Shown: positions 1-5,735 of the stretch, piece by piece | How positions within the stretch are numbered: position 1 is the stretch's first letter | Layout: the number at the start of each line of letters is the position of its first letter | Origin: an uncultured Lachnospiraceae bacterium | Lineage (GTDB): Bacteria; Bacillota; Clostridia; Lachnospirales; Lachnospiraceae | Direction of reading: 5' to 3' | NCBI GenBank assembly: GCA_947177515.1 | Contig: CAMWUU010000184.1 | Location: 1-7,234 of the forward strand | Length of the DNA stretch: 7,234 nt | Notes under the pieces: generated by a model | Seen by the model: the letters and a program-made list of their open reading frames with translations, nothing else | The model's database searches: none | Told to the model about the DNA's origin: nothing | Translations under genes and position numbers: made by a program

Positions 1-2
1 GT

Positions 3-392
3 GCTAAGGCTGTTACGTCAAAGGACGGTAAGGTTACGCCGGCAAGGCTTCCTTCGTCAAATTCCATTGCGGCTTCATGGCTTCCGCCGCTTGAGATTGA
101 TGCGGCAGGGCAGGGGCTGGGTGCAGGCACCATGGTTATCCAGGCGGGGACGAAAGCTGAGTTGAACTATGGCGTTTCACAGGGCAAAACACAGATTACG
201 GATGCGGCGGTCAAACATACCACAACCCTTCCGGGTGAGGCGGGTCTGACGGTTGCAAATGGGAATATCACATTTACTGCGCCTGCTTACAATGAAAACG
301 GAACGAATACCTATGAGATTGTAATTACGGCGGAAAAGACAAATTATACCCCGGGCGTTTTGAAACTAACGATTACGGTAACCAAGAATTAA
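3..392 (+). CDS. C-terminal end of an Ig-like/beta-sandwich secreted or surface protein (partial)
   Basis: The frame is open from the left edge of the window to a TAA at 390-392, giving 129 visible residues. The true start lies upstream, and the ATG at 132 is only an internal methionine. The last 85 residues alternate hydrophobic and Thr/Asn-rich stretches. A segment like NGNITFTAPAYNENGTNTYE followed by TYEIVITAEKTNYTPG and a closing LKLTITVTKN strand is typical of bacterial Ig-like or cadherin-like repeat domains in extracellular proteins. I cannot assign a specific family. The protein ends directly after the last beta strand, with no LPXTG motif, hydrophobic tail or positive tail, so this end shows no sortase anchor. 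The first 40 residues (Pro/Ala/Ser rich) look like a linker. The gene is closed by the terminator at 396-466, so it is probably transcriptionally separate from the sporulation genes that follow. Confidence 0.6.
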   Translation, partial: AKAVTSKDGKVTPARLPSSNSIAASWLPPLEIDAAGQGLGAGTMVIQAGTKAELNYGVSQGKTQITDAAVKHTTTLPGEAGLTVANGNITFTAPAYNENGTNTYEIVITAEKTNYTPGVLKLTITVTKN

Positions 393-395
393 TTT

Positions 396-466
396 AAAAA
401 CTGTTGCAAAATAGAAATCCAGCGGAAAGGAAATTCCTGGGATTGATATTTTGCAACAGTTTTTTT
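396..466 (+). terminator. Rho-independent terminator after the surface-protein gene
   Basis: An 18-bp perfect inverted repeat (396-413 with 447-464, core ACTGTTGCAAAATA / TATTTTGCAACAGT) encloses a 33-nt loop. The loop can itself pair weakly (AATCC with GGATT, GGAA with TTCC). The right arm runs into an uninterrupted T tract (460-466). It starts 4 nt after the stop codon of the upstream gene. The A tract on the left arm means it could also act in the reverse direction. Confidence 0.85.
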
Positions 467-467
467 G

Positions 468-474
468 CATATTA
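468..474 (+). promoter_or_regulatory. Candidate sigma-G-type -10 box for the spoVA operon
   Basis: The heptamer CATATTA matches the forespore sigma-G -10 consensus (CATNNTA type) at every position and begins 2 nt after the terminator T tract. It would place the transcript start near 481, giving a leader of about 75 nt before the first gene at 556. The matching -35 (GNATA type) is weak: only TGATA/GATAT around 444-449, inside the terminator right arm, at roughly the right distance. Sigma-G control of spoVA operons is established for Bacillus. The assignment here is inference from one box. Confidence 0.35.
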
Positions 475-555
475 TTTCTGATTTGCGAAAAAACTAAGCG
501 CAGAACATGAAATCATTAAGAATTGCCAGGTAGCTAGGCAGGATGGAGGATAAAA

Positions 556-804
556 ATGAAGAAAGCAGTTTGGCTTACAGGAATTTTTATAATTGTTTTC
601 GCGCTGGTGGTTGGCTGTTACCTTCTCTTTTCCCAAGAAAAAAACAGTAAGGTACCCGAAGGCACATTTGTGCAGAAGGGTACCTTTGTACCCGAGGGCA
701 CATTTGTGCAGAAGGGTACCTTTGTACCCGAAGGCACCAGAAAAATATTTGGGGAAGTAAAGGGGCTTGAAGGGATGTGGGGTACATGGCAGCGGAACGT
801 GTAA
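556..804 (+). CDS. Small repeat-bearing membrane or lipoprotein of unknown function, overlapping spoVAA
   Basis: This is an 82-residue protein I do not recognise. The start is supported by an excellent ribosome-binding site (GGATGGAGG, about 6 nt before the ATG). Residues 2-3 are Lys-Lys and residues 5-25 are hydrophobic, ending in LVVGCYLL. That could be a lipoprotein signal with Cys21 as the lipidated residue, or a single transmembrane anchor. Residues 33-61 consist of five alternating hexapeptides, VPEGTF (acidic) and VQKGTF (basic), encoded by nearly identical 36-bp DNA repeats. A short tail ending in WGTWQRNV follows. The stop codon lies inside spoVAA, overlapping its ATG start by 19 nt, so translation of the two genes is probably coupled. 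That would make it the first gene of the spoVA operon. Alternatively it may be a leader peptide whose main role is to control spoVAA translation, or a decayed larger gene. Its function is unknown. Confidence 0.6.
   Translation: MKKAVWLTGIFIIVFALVVGCYLLFSQEKNSKVPEGTFVQKGTFVPEGTFVQKGTFVPEGTRKIFGEVKGLEGMWGTWQRNV
652..738 (+). repeat. Tandem 36-bp repeat, 2.4 copies, built from 18-bp half units
   Basis: Copies lie at 652-687 and 688-723, with a partial copy at 724-738. The two full copies differ at one base only (GAA versus GAG, a synonymous Glu codon change). Each unit encodes VPEGTF-VQKGTF, and the two 18-bp halves are diverged copies of each other. The array is also rich in inverted repeats: GGTACCC at 651-657 with GGGTACC at 678-684, GCAC-ATTT-GTGC at 662-673 and 698-709, and GGGTAC-CTTT-GTACCC at 678-693 and 714-729. 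The low divergence suggests recent duplication or ongoing homogenisation. Confidence 0.9.
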
Positions 805-1418
805 TCTATATAAAAGCGGAGCAGGCAACAATTGTGACTAACCCAAAGGTCTATCTTGAGGATGTGGTCACAATGACGGGAGCGGATAGGAAAAGGATAG
901 ACGAGTTAGGGCGGGAGGTGCTCTTTGTTGTCCCGGACAAGCAGACAAAACAGAAGTATATTTTCTCGGTGCTGAAAGTGATTGAACTAATCCAGAAACA
1001 GCATCCGGACACGCTAATTATCAATGCGGGAGAAACGGATTTTATTGTGGAATACCAGCCGCCGGGGAAAAAACAGAAATGGCTTGGCTATGTGAAAATC
1101 GTTTTTGTCTGTATTGCGGTAGCCGTAGGCTCTGCCTTTACAATTATGACTTTTAACCAGGATGCCAGCGTGACGGATATTTTTGCCAAGCTCTACCGTA
1201 TTGTGGCAGGCAGCGAGCCGGATAAACCGGGACTTTTAGAACTTGGTTATTGTATCGGGTTGCCGTCGGGCATTATCATTTTCTTTAATCATTTTTCCCA
1301 TTTAAAAATGAGTTCCGACCCTACGCCGCTTCAGGTGCAGTTACGCATCTATGAGAAGGAAGTCAATGATTCCATAATCAAGACGGCCGGAAGGGAGGGA
1401 AAGACCATCGATGTTTAG
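786..1418 (+). CDS. spoVAA: Stage V sporulation protein AA
   Basis: SpoVAA is a component of the SpoVA complex, which takes dipicolinic acid into the forespore and is linked to its release in germination. The protein has 210 residues, close to family size. Residues 1-95 form a soluble domain that opens with the characteristic ERVIYIK strand. Two hydrophobic segments follow (about 99-122 and 149-170). The C-terminal stretch NHFSHLKMSSDPTPLQVQLR is typical of the family. I chose the ATG at 786 because SpoVAA proteins usually begin a few residues before the VYI strand. A GTG at 777 in the same frame is possible, and the Shine-Dalgarno sites (AAAGGGG at 759-765, GAAGGG at 769-774) do not settle it. 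The gene overlaps the small repeat-bearing gene at its start and spoVAB at its end, so the genes are translationally linked. Confidence 0.9.
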   Translation: MAAERVIYIKAEQATIVTNPKVYLEDVVTMTGADRKRIDELGREVLFVVPDKQTKQKYIFSVLKVIELIQKQHPDTLIINAGETDFIVEYQPPGKKQKWLGYVKIVFVCIAVAVGSAFTIMTFNQDASVTDIFAKLYRIVAGSEPDKPGLLELGYCIGLPSGIIIFFNHFSHLKMSSDPTPLQVQLRIYEKEVNDSIIKTAGREGKTIDV

Positions 1419-1839
1419 GGAGTGGTGCATACAGGCGGCGCTGCTTGTGATTGGTATTTGCAGCGGGGGGCTTGTGGCGGCAGGAATGTTTGCATTCGTC
1501 ACAATGATCGGGGTTGTTTCCCGTATGACGGCGCGCACAAAAAGCATCCGCCATATTCCTTTGTATGAGGATCTGGTGGTGGTTGGGGCAGCAGTGGGAA
1601 ATATACTGTTTTTGTATGAGCCATCGCTTGTTATGCCACGGATGGGAGCCACATTTAGTCTTTTGTTCGGCTTTTTTGCCGGGATCAATGTAGGGTGTCT
1701 GTCCATTGCGCTGGCGGAGCTTCTTAACGTAGTGCCGATTTTTTCAAGGCGTATCAAACTGAACCGGGGACTAACAGCATTTGTGCTCACTTTTGCATTT
1801 GGAAAGCTCGTTGGTTCGGTGATAGATTTGTTTTTTTAG
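1411..1839 (+). CDS. spoVAB: Stage V sporulation protein AB
   Basis: This 142-residue protein matches the SpoVAB family in length and plan. It is almost entirely hydrophobic, with about four membrane segments (roughly 7-35, 54-70, 79-104 and 121-142). Conserved-looking features are the glycine-rich first helix (GICSGGLVAAGMFAF), the segment GFFAGINVGCLSIALAELLN (residues 87-106), and the basic NVVPIFSRRIKLNRG loop. In Bacillus it is encoded between spoVAA and spoVAC and sits in the inner forespore membrane with the other SpoVA proteins. Its exact role is unclear. The ATG lies inside the last codons of spoVAA (8-nt overlap) and is preceded by AAGGGAGGG at 1391-1399, with an 11-nt spacer. The gene ends at TAG 1837-1839, where a hairpin begins. 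Confidence 0.9.
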   Translation: MFREWCIQAALLVIGICSGGLVAAGMFAFVTMIGVVSRMTARTKSIRHIPLYEDLVVVGAAVGNILFLYEPSLVMPRMGATFSLLFGFFAGINVGCLSIALAELLNVVPIFSRRIKLNRGLTAFVLTFAFGKLVGSVIDLFF

Positions 1840-1862
1840 CGGATGGATAAATTTCCATCCGC
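1839..1862 (+). other. Hairpin in the spoVAB-spoVAC intergenic gap
   Basis: A perfect 9-bp stem (GCGGATGGA at 1839-1847 with TCCATCCGC at 1854-1862) closes a 6-nt loop. It starts on the last base of the spoVAB stop codon. No T tract follows, so it is unlikely to be a full terminator. It could be a stability or processing element that sets spoVAC levels apart from spoVAA and spoVAB, or a weak attenuator. The sequence shows only the structure. Confidence 0.55.
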
Positions 1863-1895
1863 CGTTTCACAAAAAATGCAGCATGGAGGTGGAAT

Positions 1896-2441
1896 ATGTC
1901 AGATCCGGAACAAAAAGCAAAAGAAATACAACAGAATATGAAACCGGAAGATAAAGCGCTTGCGGGGGAGGCGGTGAAGGAAACAGACCCCAAAAAGCGG
2001 GAGAAAGTATATAACCAGTATGTAAAAAAAGCTACTCCAAAGCGCAGTATGATTGGAAATATTGGTAAGGCCTATCTGATAGGAGGCCTGATCTGTGTGC
2101 TTGGGCAGGGACTAAATAACCTGTATCAGTCTTTTGGACTTGATAAGGAGTCCGCAGCTTCCTACACCACCTTAAGCTTGATATTCCTTTCTGTTTTGAC
2201 CACGGGGCTGAACTGGTACCAGAAGATTGCATGTTTCGCGGGAGCAGGGACGGTCGTACCAATCACAGGTTTTGCCAACTCCGTGGCAGCGCCGGCTATC
2301 GAGTTTAAGCAGGAGGGGTGGGTGTTCGGTGTGGGATGTAAAATTTTTACAATCGCAGGACCAGTCATCCTTTATGGGATTGTCAGTAGCTGGGTGCTTG
2401 GACTGGTGTACTGGGGCGGTAAAAGTTTTGGATTCTGGTAA
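1896..2441 (+). CDS. spoVAC: Stage V sporulation protein AC
   Basis: SpoVAC is a membrane core component of the DPA channel. The Bacillus protein has been described as a mechanosensitive channel in the inner spore membrane. From residue 49 onward the family pattern is clear: KAYLIGGLICVLGQGLNN (58-75), then GLNWYQKIACFAGAGTVVPI (104-123), TGFANSVAAPAIEFKQEGWV (124-143) and a last hydrophobic segment near 150-170. The total of 181 residues is longer than I expect for the family (about 150), because of a strongly charged Lys/Glu-rich N-terminal extension of about 45 residues. The ATG at 1896 has a strong site (GGAGGTGG, 1885-1892) at the right distance, so the extension appears to be real. The protein ends normally (VYWGGKSFGFW, then tandem TAA TAA), so the gene is not truncated by the convergent neighbour. 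spoVAD and spoVAE, which should follow it, do not. Confidence 0.92.
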   Translation: MSDPEQKAKEIQQNMKPEDKALAGEAVKETDPKKREKVYNQYVKKATPKRSMIGNIGKAYLIGGLICVLGQGLNNLYQSFGLDKESAASYTTLSLIFLSVLTTGLNWYQKIACFAGAGTVVPITGFANSVAAPAIEFKQEGWVFGVGCKIFTIAGPVILYGIVSSWVLGLVYWGGKSFGFW

Positions 2442-2447
2442 TAATTT

Positions 2448-3875
2448 TTACAGTCTGATCCGCGTCCATTTCCCGCTTGAAAAGCGGGAAAACCCCGCGA
2501 TAAAACGGAATCCCTGGTCAACAACCAGCGAGAACCATGCCCCAGAAAGCCCCAGTCCCATAGGGTAGCACAGAAGATAGGTGAGGATGGGGCGGATTAG
2601 GGCAATACTCACCATCGAGGTAGCTGCGACAAACGCGGAATCCCCGGCACCCCGCAGGCAGCCGTTAAGCACAACCTGCGAGGTCTGGAAATGCGTGGAA
2701 AATGCCATGATCACCATGATTGTCCCGCCGAGGGCAATGGTTTCGGGTTCCTTGGCAAACAGCCAGATAAGCCCATGTCTTGCACAGACAAAGAGCAGGA
2801 AGAGGAAGGTCGAACACACAAAGGCAATGCGCTGGCCGACTTTGCCATAGATAGTGGACAGATCCGGACGGTGTGAGCCAAGATTTTGTCCGACAAGTGC
2901 CGAGGCGGCGATGCCAAGCCCGTCACCAAAGCAAAATGACAGGTTTAGAATATTCATGCAGATCAAATGCACGGCGTAGGGAGTCGGACCTAGCCCCGCA
3001 ACAATTTTTGCGTAGGCAAAAAAGCCGATACGCATAAAAACCTGCTCAATAAATGCGCTGCTGCTCACTTTTAAAACCGGTCTGAGAATGGCGGCGGTTG
3101 GTTTAAAAGACCCCCGGCGCATAAGGGAGAGATATCCTTTTTTGCTAAGAAGGGTCGCGAAAGAAATTAGGCAGGCCGATACCGCGCCGAGTGCCGTTGC
3201 CACGGCGGCACCGGCCACGCCCCATTCCGGGAAAATCCAGATTCCGTGAATCAGCAGGTAATTAAAAATAACGTTTACAATATTTGCAACGATATTGGTG
3301 CGCATGGAAATTTTTGTATTGCCACATCCGCGCTGCGCTGCATTGATGGTTAAATTCAGCGCGGTAAAAACGATGCTTACACACAGGATGCGGAAATAGG
3401 TTACTGCATCCTCAAGATAAACCACATCCGCGCCGGCAAATTCCAGGATGGGTCTTGCAAAGAGGAAACCGAGCGCGGAAGCAAAAAGGGAGAGCAGCCC
3501 GGAGAGAAGGATGGCAACACGCATGGTATGGTTAGCCCCCGCCTCATCGCCCTCGCCCCTGCGTCTGGCCACAACGGCGACCACCCCGACGTTAAGGGAA
3601 AAAATTACGGCAAGCAGGATGAATTTCGGCTGGTTGGTGATGCCTACCGCATTGATTGCATTTTCCCCCATTGTGCCGACCATCATGGTATCGATGGAGC
3701 CAATCAGGCCGACTAAGAGTGATTCAAGCGCCGAAGGCCAGGCCATTTTCAGGAAATTGCGGTAAGCATTGGCGGTTGTCGGAAGCTGTCCTAGTGGTTC
3801 TGTTTTTTTTATCATCTGTTCAATCCCGAAAAAATAGTTAAACAGGGAATGTTTTGTTCTGGTTGAATTATCCAT
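2448..3875 (-). CDS. MATE-family multidrug/metabolite efflux transporter
   Basis: This is a 475-residue membrane protein with about 12 predicted transmembrane helices arranged as two similar MatE halves (about 38-245 and 265-460). Family landmarks are DTMMVGTMGENAINAVGI (62-79), VARRRGEGD (102-110), AAQRGCGNTK (179-188), the second-half repeat GLGIAASALVGQNLG (319-333) and CLRGAGDS (406-413). Members exchange Na+ or H+ for cationic drugs or metabolites. The substrate cannot be read from sequence. The start at 3875 has GGAGG 4 nt upstream. A later Met at residue 21 has no better site. A 37-residue polar or mixed N-terminal extension precedes the first helix. The gene runs against spoVAC (6 bp between stop codons) and divergently from spoVAF. 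It occupies the place where spoVAD and spoVAE lie in Bacillus, and nothing in it is sporulation-specific. Confidence 0.9.
   Translation of the reverse strand: MDNSTRTKHSLFNYFFGIEQMIKKTEPLGQLPTTANAYRNFLKMAWPSALESLLVGLIGSIDTMMVGTMGENAINAVGITNQPKFILLAVIFSLNVGVVAVVARRRGEGDEAGANHTMRVAILLSGLLSLFASALGFLFARPILEFAGADVVYLEDAVTYFRILCVSIVFTALNLTINAAQRGCGNTKISMRTNIVANIVNVIFNYLLIHGIWIFPEWGVAGAAVATALGAVSACLISFATLLSKKGYLSLMRRGSFKPTAAILRPVLKVSSSAFIEQVFMRIGFFAYAKIVAGLGPTPYAVHLICMNILNLSFCFGDGLGIAASALVGQNLGSHRPDLSTIYGKVGQRIAFVCSTFLFLLFVCARHGLIWLFAKEPETIALGGTIMVIMAFSTHFQTSQVVLNGCLRGAGDSAFVAATSMVSIALIRPILTYLLCYPMGLGLSGAWFSLVVDQGFRFIAGFSRFSSGKWTRIRL
2469..2491 (-). other. Hairpin inside the 3' end of the MATE gene, facing spoVAC
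   Basis: A perfect 10-bp stem (TTTCCCGCTT at 2469-2478 with AAGCGGGAAA at 2482-2491) closes a 3-nt loop. It encodes part of the C-terminal FSRFSSGK of the transporter and lies about 28 nt past the spoVAC stop codon. On either strand it lacks a following U tract. It is the only strong stem near the convergent gene ends, so it may hold the spoVAC mRNA 3' end. That role is inference. Confidence 0.45.
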
Positions 3876-3906
3876 ATGTCCTCCATGGTAAAAACAGGAA
3901 TGATAA

Positions 3907-3912
3907 ATTATA
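3907..3912 (-). promoter_or_regulatory. Candidate sigma-A -10 box of the MATE gene
   Basis: On the reverse strand the sequence reads TATGTATAATTTATC, containing a consensus TATAAT 31 nt upstream of the ATG at 3875. No good -35 hexamer lies 16-18 bp upstream (CAATAT-like only). The promoter is therefore either activator-dependent or mis-assigned. Confidence 0.4.
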
Positions 3913-4033
3913 CATAGTTAAATGGGGAGATATTGCTCTGTATCAATACTGTCCCACGACAAAATCTTACTCCTTTTTGTGAAAAAAATAAATGTTCTTT
4001 CTTATCTTTTGCGGTAAAAATCCGGAAATTGTG

Positions 4034-4040
4034 CATGCTA
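4034..4040 (+). promoter_or_regulatory. Candidate sigma-G-type -10 box of spoVAF
   Basis: CATGCTA fits the CATNNTA pattern of forespore sigma-G promoters. The -35 region (GCGGTAAA at 4011-4018) is a poor fit. If the box is used, the transcript would begin near 4047. That places the ATG at 4045 outside the mRNA and favours the downstream start at 4126. Because the MATE gene separates spoVAF from spoVAC, spoVAF needs its own promoter in this 250-bp intergenic region. Confidence 0.35.
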
Positions 4041-4107
4041 AAGAATGATTATCCTTATGGATTTCAAGAATTGGTTCGAGAAATATCTATACAGGAAAGA
4101 ATGTGGT

Positions 4108-4114
4108 AAAGGAG
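4108..4114 (+). promoter_or_regulatory. Ribosome-binding site deciding the spoVAF start
   Basis: AAAGGAG lies 11 nt before the ATG at 4126, with a secondary AAGG at 4115-4118. The in-frame alternatives at 4045 and 4057 are preceded only by AAAGA and by pyrimidine-rich sequence. Confidence 0.5.
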
Positions 4115-4125
4115 AAGGCTGGAAT

Positions 4126-5646
4126 ATGGATAAAAAAGAGAAACAAGACAGGGCAGGGCAGGAAAGACCACATGGTGATACAGGTGGCAGCCAAAGCAAA
4201 AATGTGCAGCAGTGGAAGGGTATCCCACTTGATTCGGCGCTTAAAGAAAATATGAAGCGCTTTGATGAAATTTTACAGGTAAAGAAAAACTATGATATTT
4301 TAAAACGTGTATTTTTAATTGGAAAAAAGGAGGCATGTTTTTATTTTATTGATGGTTTCCACAAGGATATGACCATGCAGAAACTTCTGCAATATTTTGG
4401 GGGCATCACGGAGCAGGATACACCACAAACCATGGAGGAACTGCTGCAAAAATACATGCCATACGGGGAACTGGAAAAAGTGCAGGATGTGGATGAGCTT
4501 CTGGGCGCAATCTTATCGGGGAAACCGGCGCTTTTTATCGACGGTTTTGCACAGGCACTCACCATTGATTTCCGCGATTATCCAGCCAGGGGTGTAACCG
4601 AGCCGGATAAGGACAAGGCCATGCGCGGTTCAAAGGACGGCTTTGTGGAAACGCTGGCATTTAATACCGCCTTAATCCGTCGCCGCATCCGCACGCCACA
4701 GTTTACAATCGAGATGATGTCGGCGGGCAAGAGTTCGCGCACGGATATCGCGGTCTGCTATATGGAAGACCGCGTGGACAAGGAATTTTTAAAAAAGGTA
4801 ACGGATCGGATCAACAGTATTTCGGTGGACGCACTGACAATGAATCAGCAGAGCCTTGCAGAGAGCATGTTCCACACAAAATGGTTCGACCCGTTCCCGA
4901 AATTTAAATATACGGAGCGTCCGGATAGTGCGGCAGCCTGTATCCTAGAAGGCAGCATCGTTCTTCTGGTTGATAATTCACCGTCAGCGATGGTGCTTCC
5001 GGCAAGTATTTTTGATATTGTCGAGGAAGCGGACGATTATTATTTCCCGCCGGTCACAGGGACATACCTGCGTCTTTCGCGCATTATCATCGATTTTCTG
5101 GCAGTGATTTTGACCCCGCTGTTTTTGCTATTAACGGAATATCCGGAATATGTGCCAAAGGGATTTGAGTTTATTGCGATTAAGGAAACAATGAATATCC
5201 CATTGATCTGGCAGTTTTTGATCCTGGAGTTTACAATTGACGGTCTGCGGCTTGCCTCAATCAATACGCCCAATATGCTAAGCACTCCGTTAAGTGTGGT
5301 ATCCGGTCTGGTAATTGGCGAATTTACGGTAAGTTCCGGTTGGTTTAACGCGGAGGCCATGATGTATATGGCATTTGTGGCAATCGCAAATTACACGCAG
5401 GTTAATTTTGAACTGGGCTATGCACTGAAATTTATGCGCATCATCACCCTGCTGCTTACAGCATGGTTCGGGATTTGGGGATTTGCCGCAGGACTTTTGT
5501 TTGCGTTGATCTGTATTTGCTTTAACAAGACAATTGCCGGGAAAAGCTATATTTATCCGTTAATCCCATTCAGCTTCCGTGAGCTGGCGCGCCGGATTTT
5601 CAGGGTTTCCCTCCCGGCAAGCGAAAAGAGGAGAAAAAACGGGTAG
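4126..5646 (+). CDS. spoVAF: Stage V sporulation protein AF (GerA-A-type spore membrane protein)
   Basis: SpoVAF belongs to the GerA family of germinant-receptor A subunits. In Bacillus it is the last gene of the spoVA operon and promotes DPA release during germination, reportedly with a partner, FigP (YqhR). From the chosen start it has 506 residues, close to family size. A polar tail (1-40) leads into a soluble domain (about 45-260), then ERPDSAAACILEGSIVLLVD (264-283), NSPSAMVLP, and a membrane domain beginning near 317 with about five hydrophobic segments up to 490. The conserved-looking stretches EFTIDGLRLASINTPNMLST and LVIGEFTVSSGWFNAEAMMY lie within it. It ends in a basic SEKRRKNG tail. 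The ATG at 4126 has a better ribosome site than the upstream in-frame ATG at 4045 (which would give 533 residues). I cannot exclude the longer form. A GerA-A subunit of a receptor is less likely, because no GerB or GerC genes follow. Confidence 0.85.
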   Translation: MDKKEKQDRAGQERPHGDTGGSQSKNVQQWKGIPLDSALKENMKRFDEILQVKKNYDILKRVFLIGKKEACFYFIDGFHKDMTMQKLLQYFGGITEQDTPQTMEELLQKYMPYGELEKVQDVDELLGAILSGKPALFIDGFAQALTIDFRDYPARGVTEPDKDKAMRGSKDGFVETLAFNTALIRRRIRTPQFTIEMMSAGKSSRTDIAVCYMEDRVDKEFLKKVTDRINSISVDALTMNQQSLAESMFHTKWFDPFPKFKYTERPDSAAACILEGSIVLLVDNSPSAMVLPASIFDIVEEADDYYFPPVTGTYLRLSRIIIDFLAVILTPLFLLLTEYPEYVPKGFEFIAIKETMNIPLIWQFLILEFTIDGLRLASINTPNMLSTPLSVVSGLVIGEFTVSSGWFNAEAMMYMAFVAIANYTQVNFELGYALKFMRIITLLLTAWFGIWGFAAGLLFALICICFNKTIAGKSYIYPLIPFSFRELARRIFRVSLPASEKRRKNG

Positions 5647-5664
5647 CGCAAGGAGCTTAATCCC

Positions 5665-5693
5665 TTTACCTTTATGGGAAAATGTGGTATAAT
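5665..5693 (+). promoter_or_regulatory. Extended -10 sigma-A promoter for deoD-deoC
   Basis: A -35 TTTACC (5665-5670), a 17-bp spacer, and TGG-TATAAT (TG at 5685-5686, -10 at 5688-5693) form a well-spaced vegetative promoter. The predicted transcript start near 5700 leaves a short leader of about 36 nt. It lies only 19 bp after the spoVAF stop codon, and no terminator was seen between them, so spoVAF transcripts may read into deoD. Confidence 0.75.
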
Positions 5694-5735
5694 TGCAGCA
5701 ATAGATTGCAGGAAATCACGGAAAGGGGGATTTTT

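Noticed and set aside
506..519. CATGAAA and CATTAAG as sigma-G -10 boxes for the spoVA operon
   Set aside because: Both miss the conserved TA end of the box, and neither has a -35 partner. CATATTA at 468-474 fits better.
472..831. Reverse-strand frame of 119 residues across the repeat array
   Set aside because: It is an antisense reading of the tandem repeat, with Cys/Lys/Tyr-rich repeated translation. The forward frame has the strong ribosome site, a signal-like start and operon context.
3448..3841. Forward frames within the MATE gene
   Set aside because: Low-complexity or Arg/Pro/Ser-rich translations antisense to a clear 12-helix transporter, with no ribosome sites of note.
3930..3949. 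Dyad ATATTG/CAATAC upstream of the MATE -10 box, a possible repressor operator
   Set aside because: Only 5 of 6 positions pair, it is AT-rich, and no regulator gene is nearby. Such dyads are expected by chance.
5682..5735. Longer N-terminus for DeoD from the ATG at 5682
   Set aside because: This ATG overlaps the promoter -10 region and lies before the predicted transcript start. The ATG at 5736 has a strong ribosome site and matches the family N-terminus.
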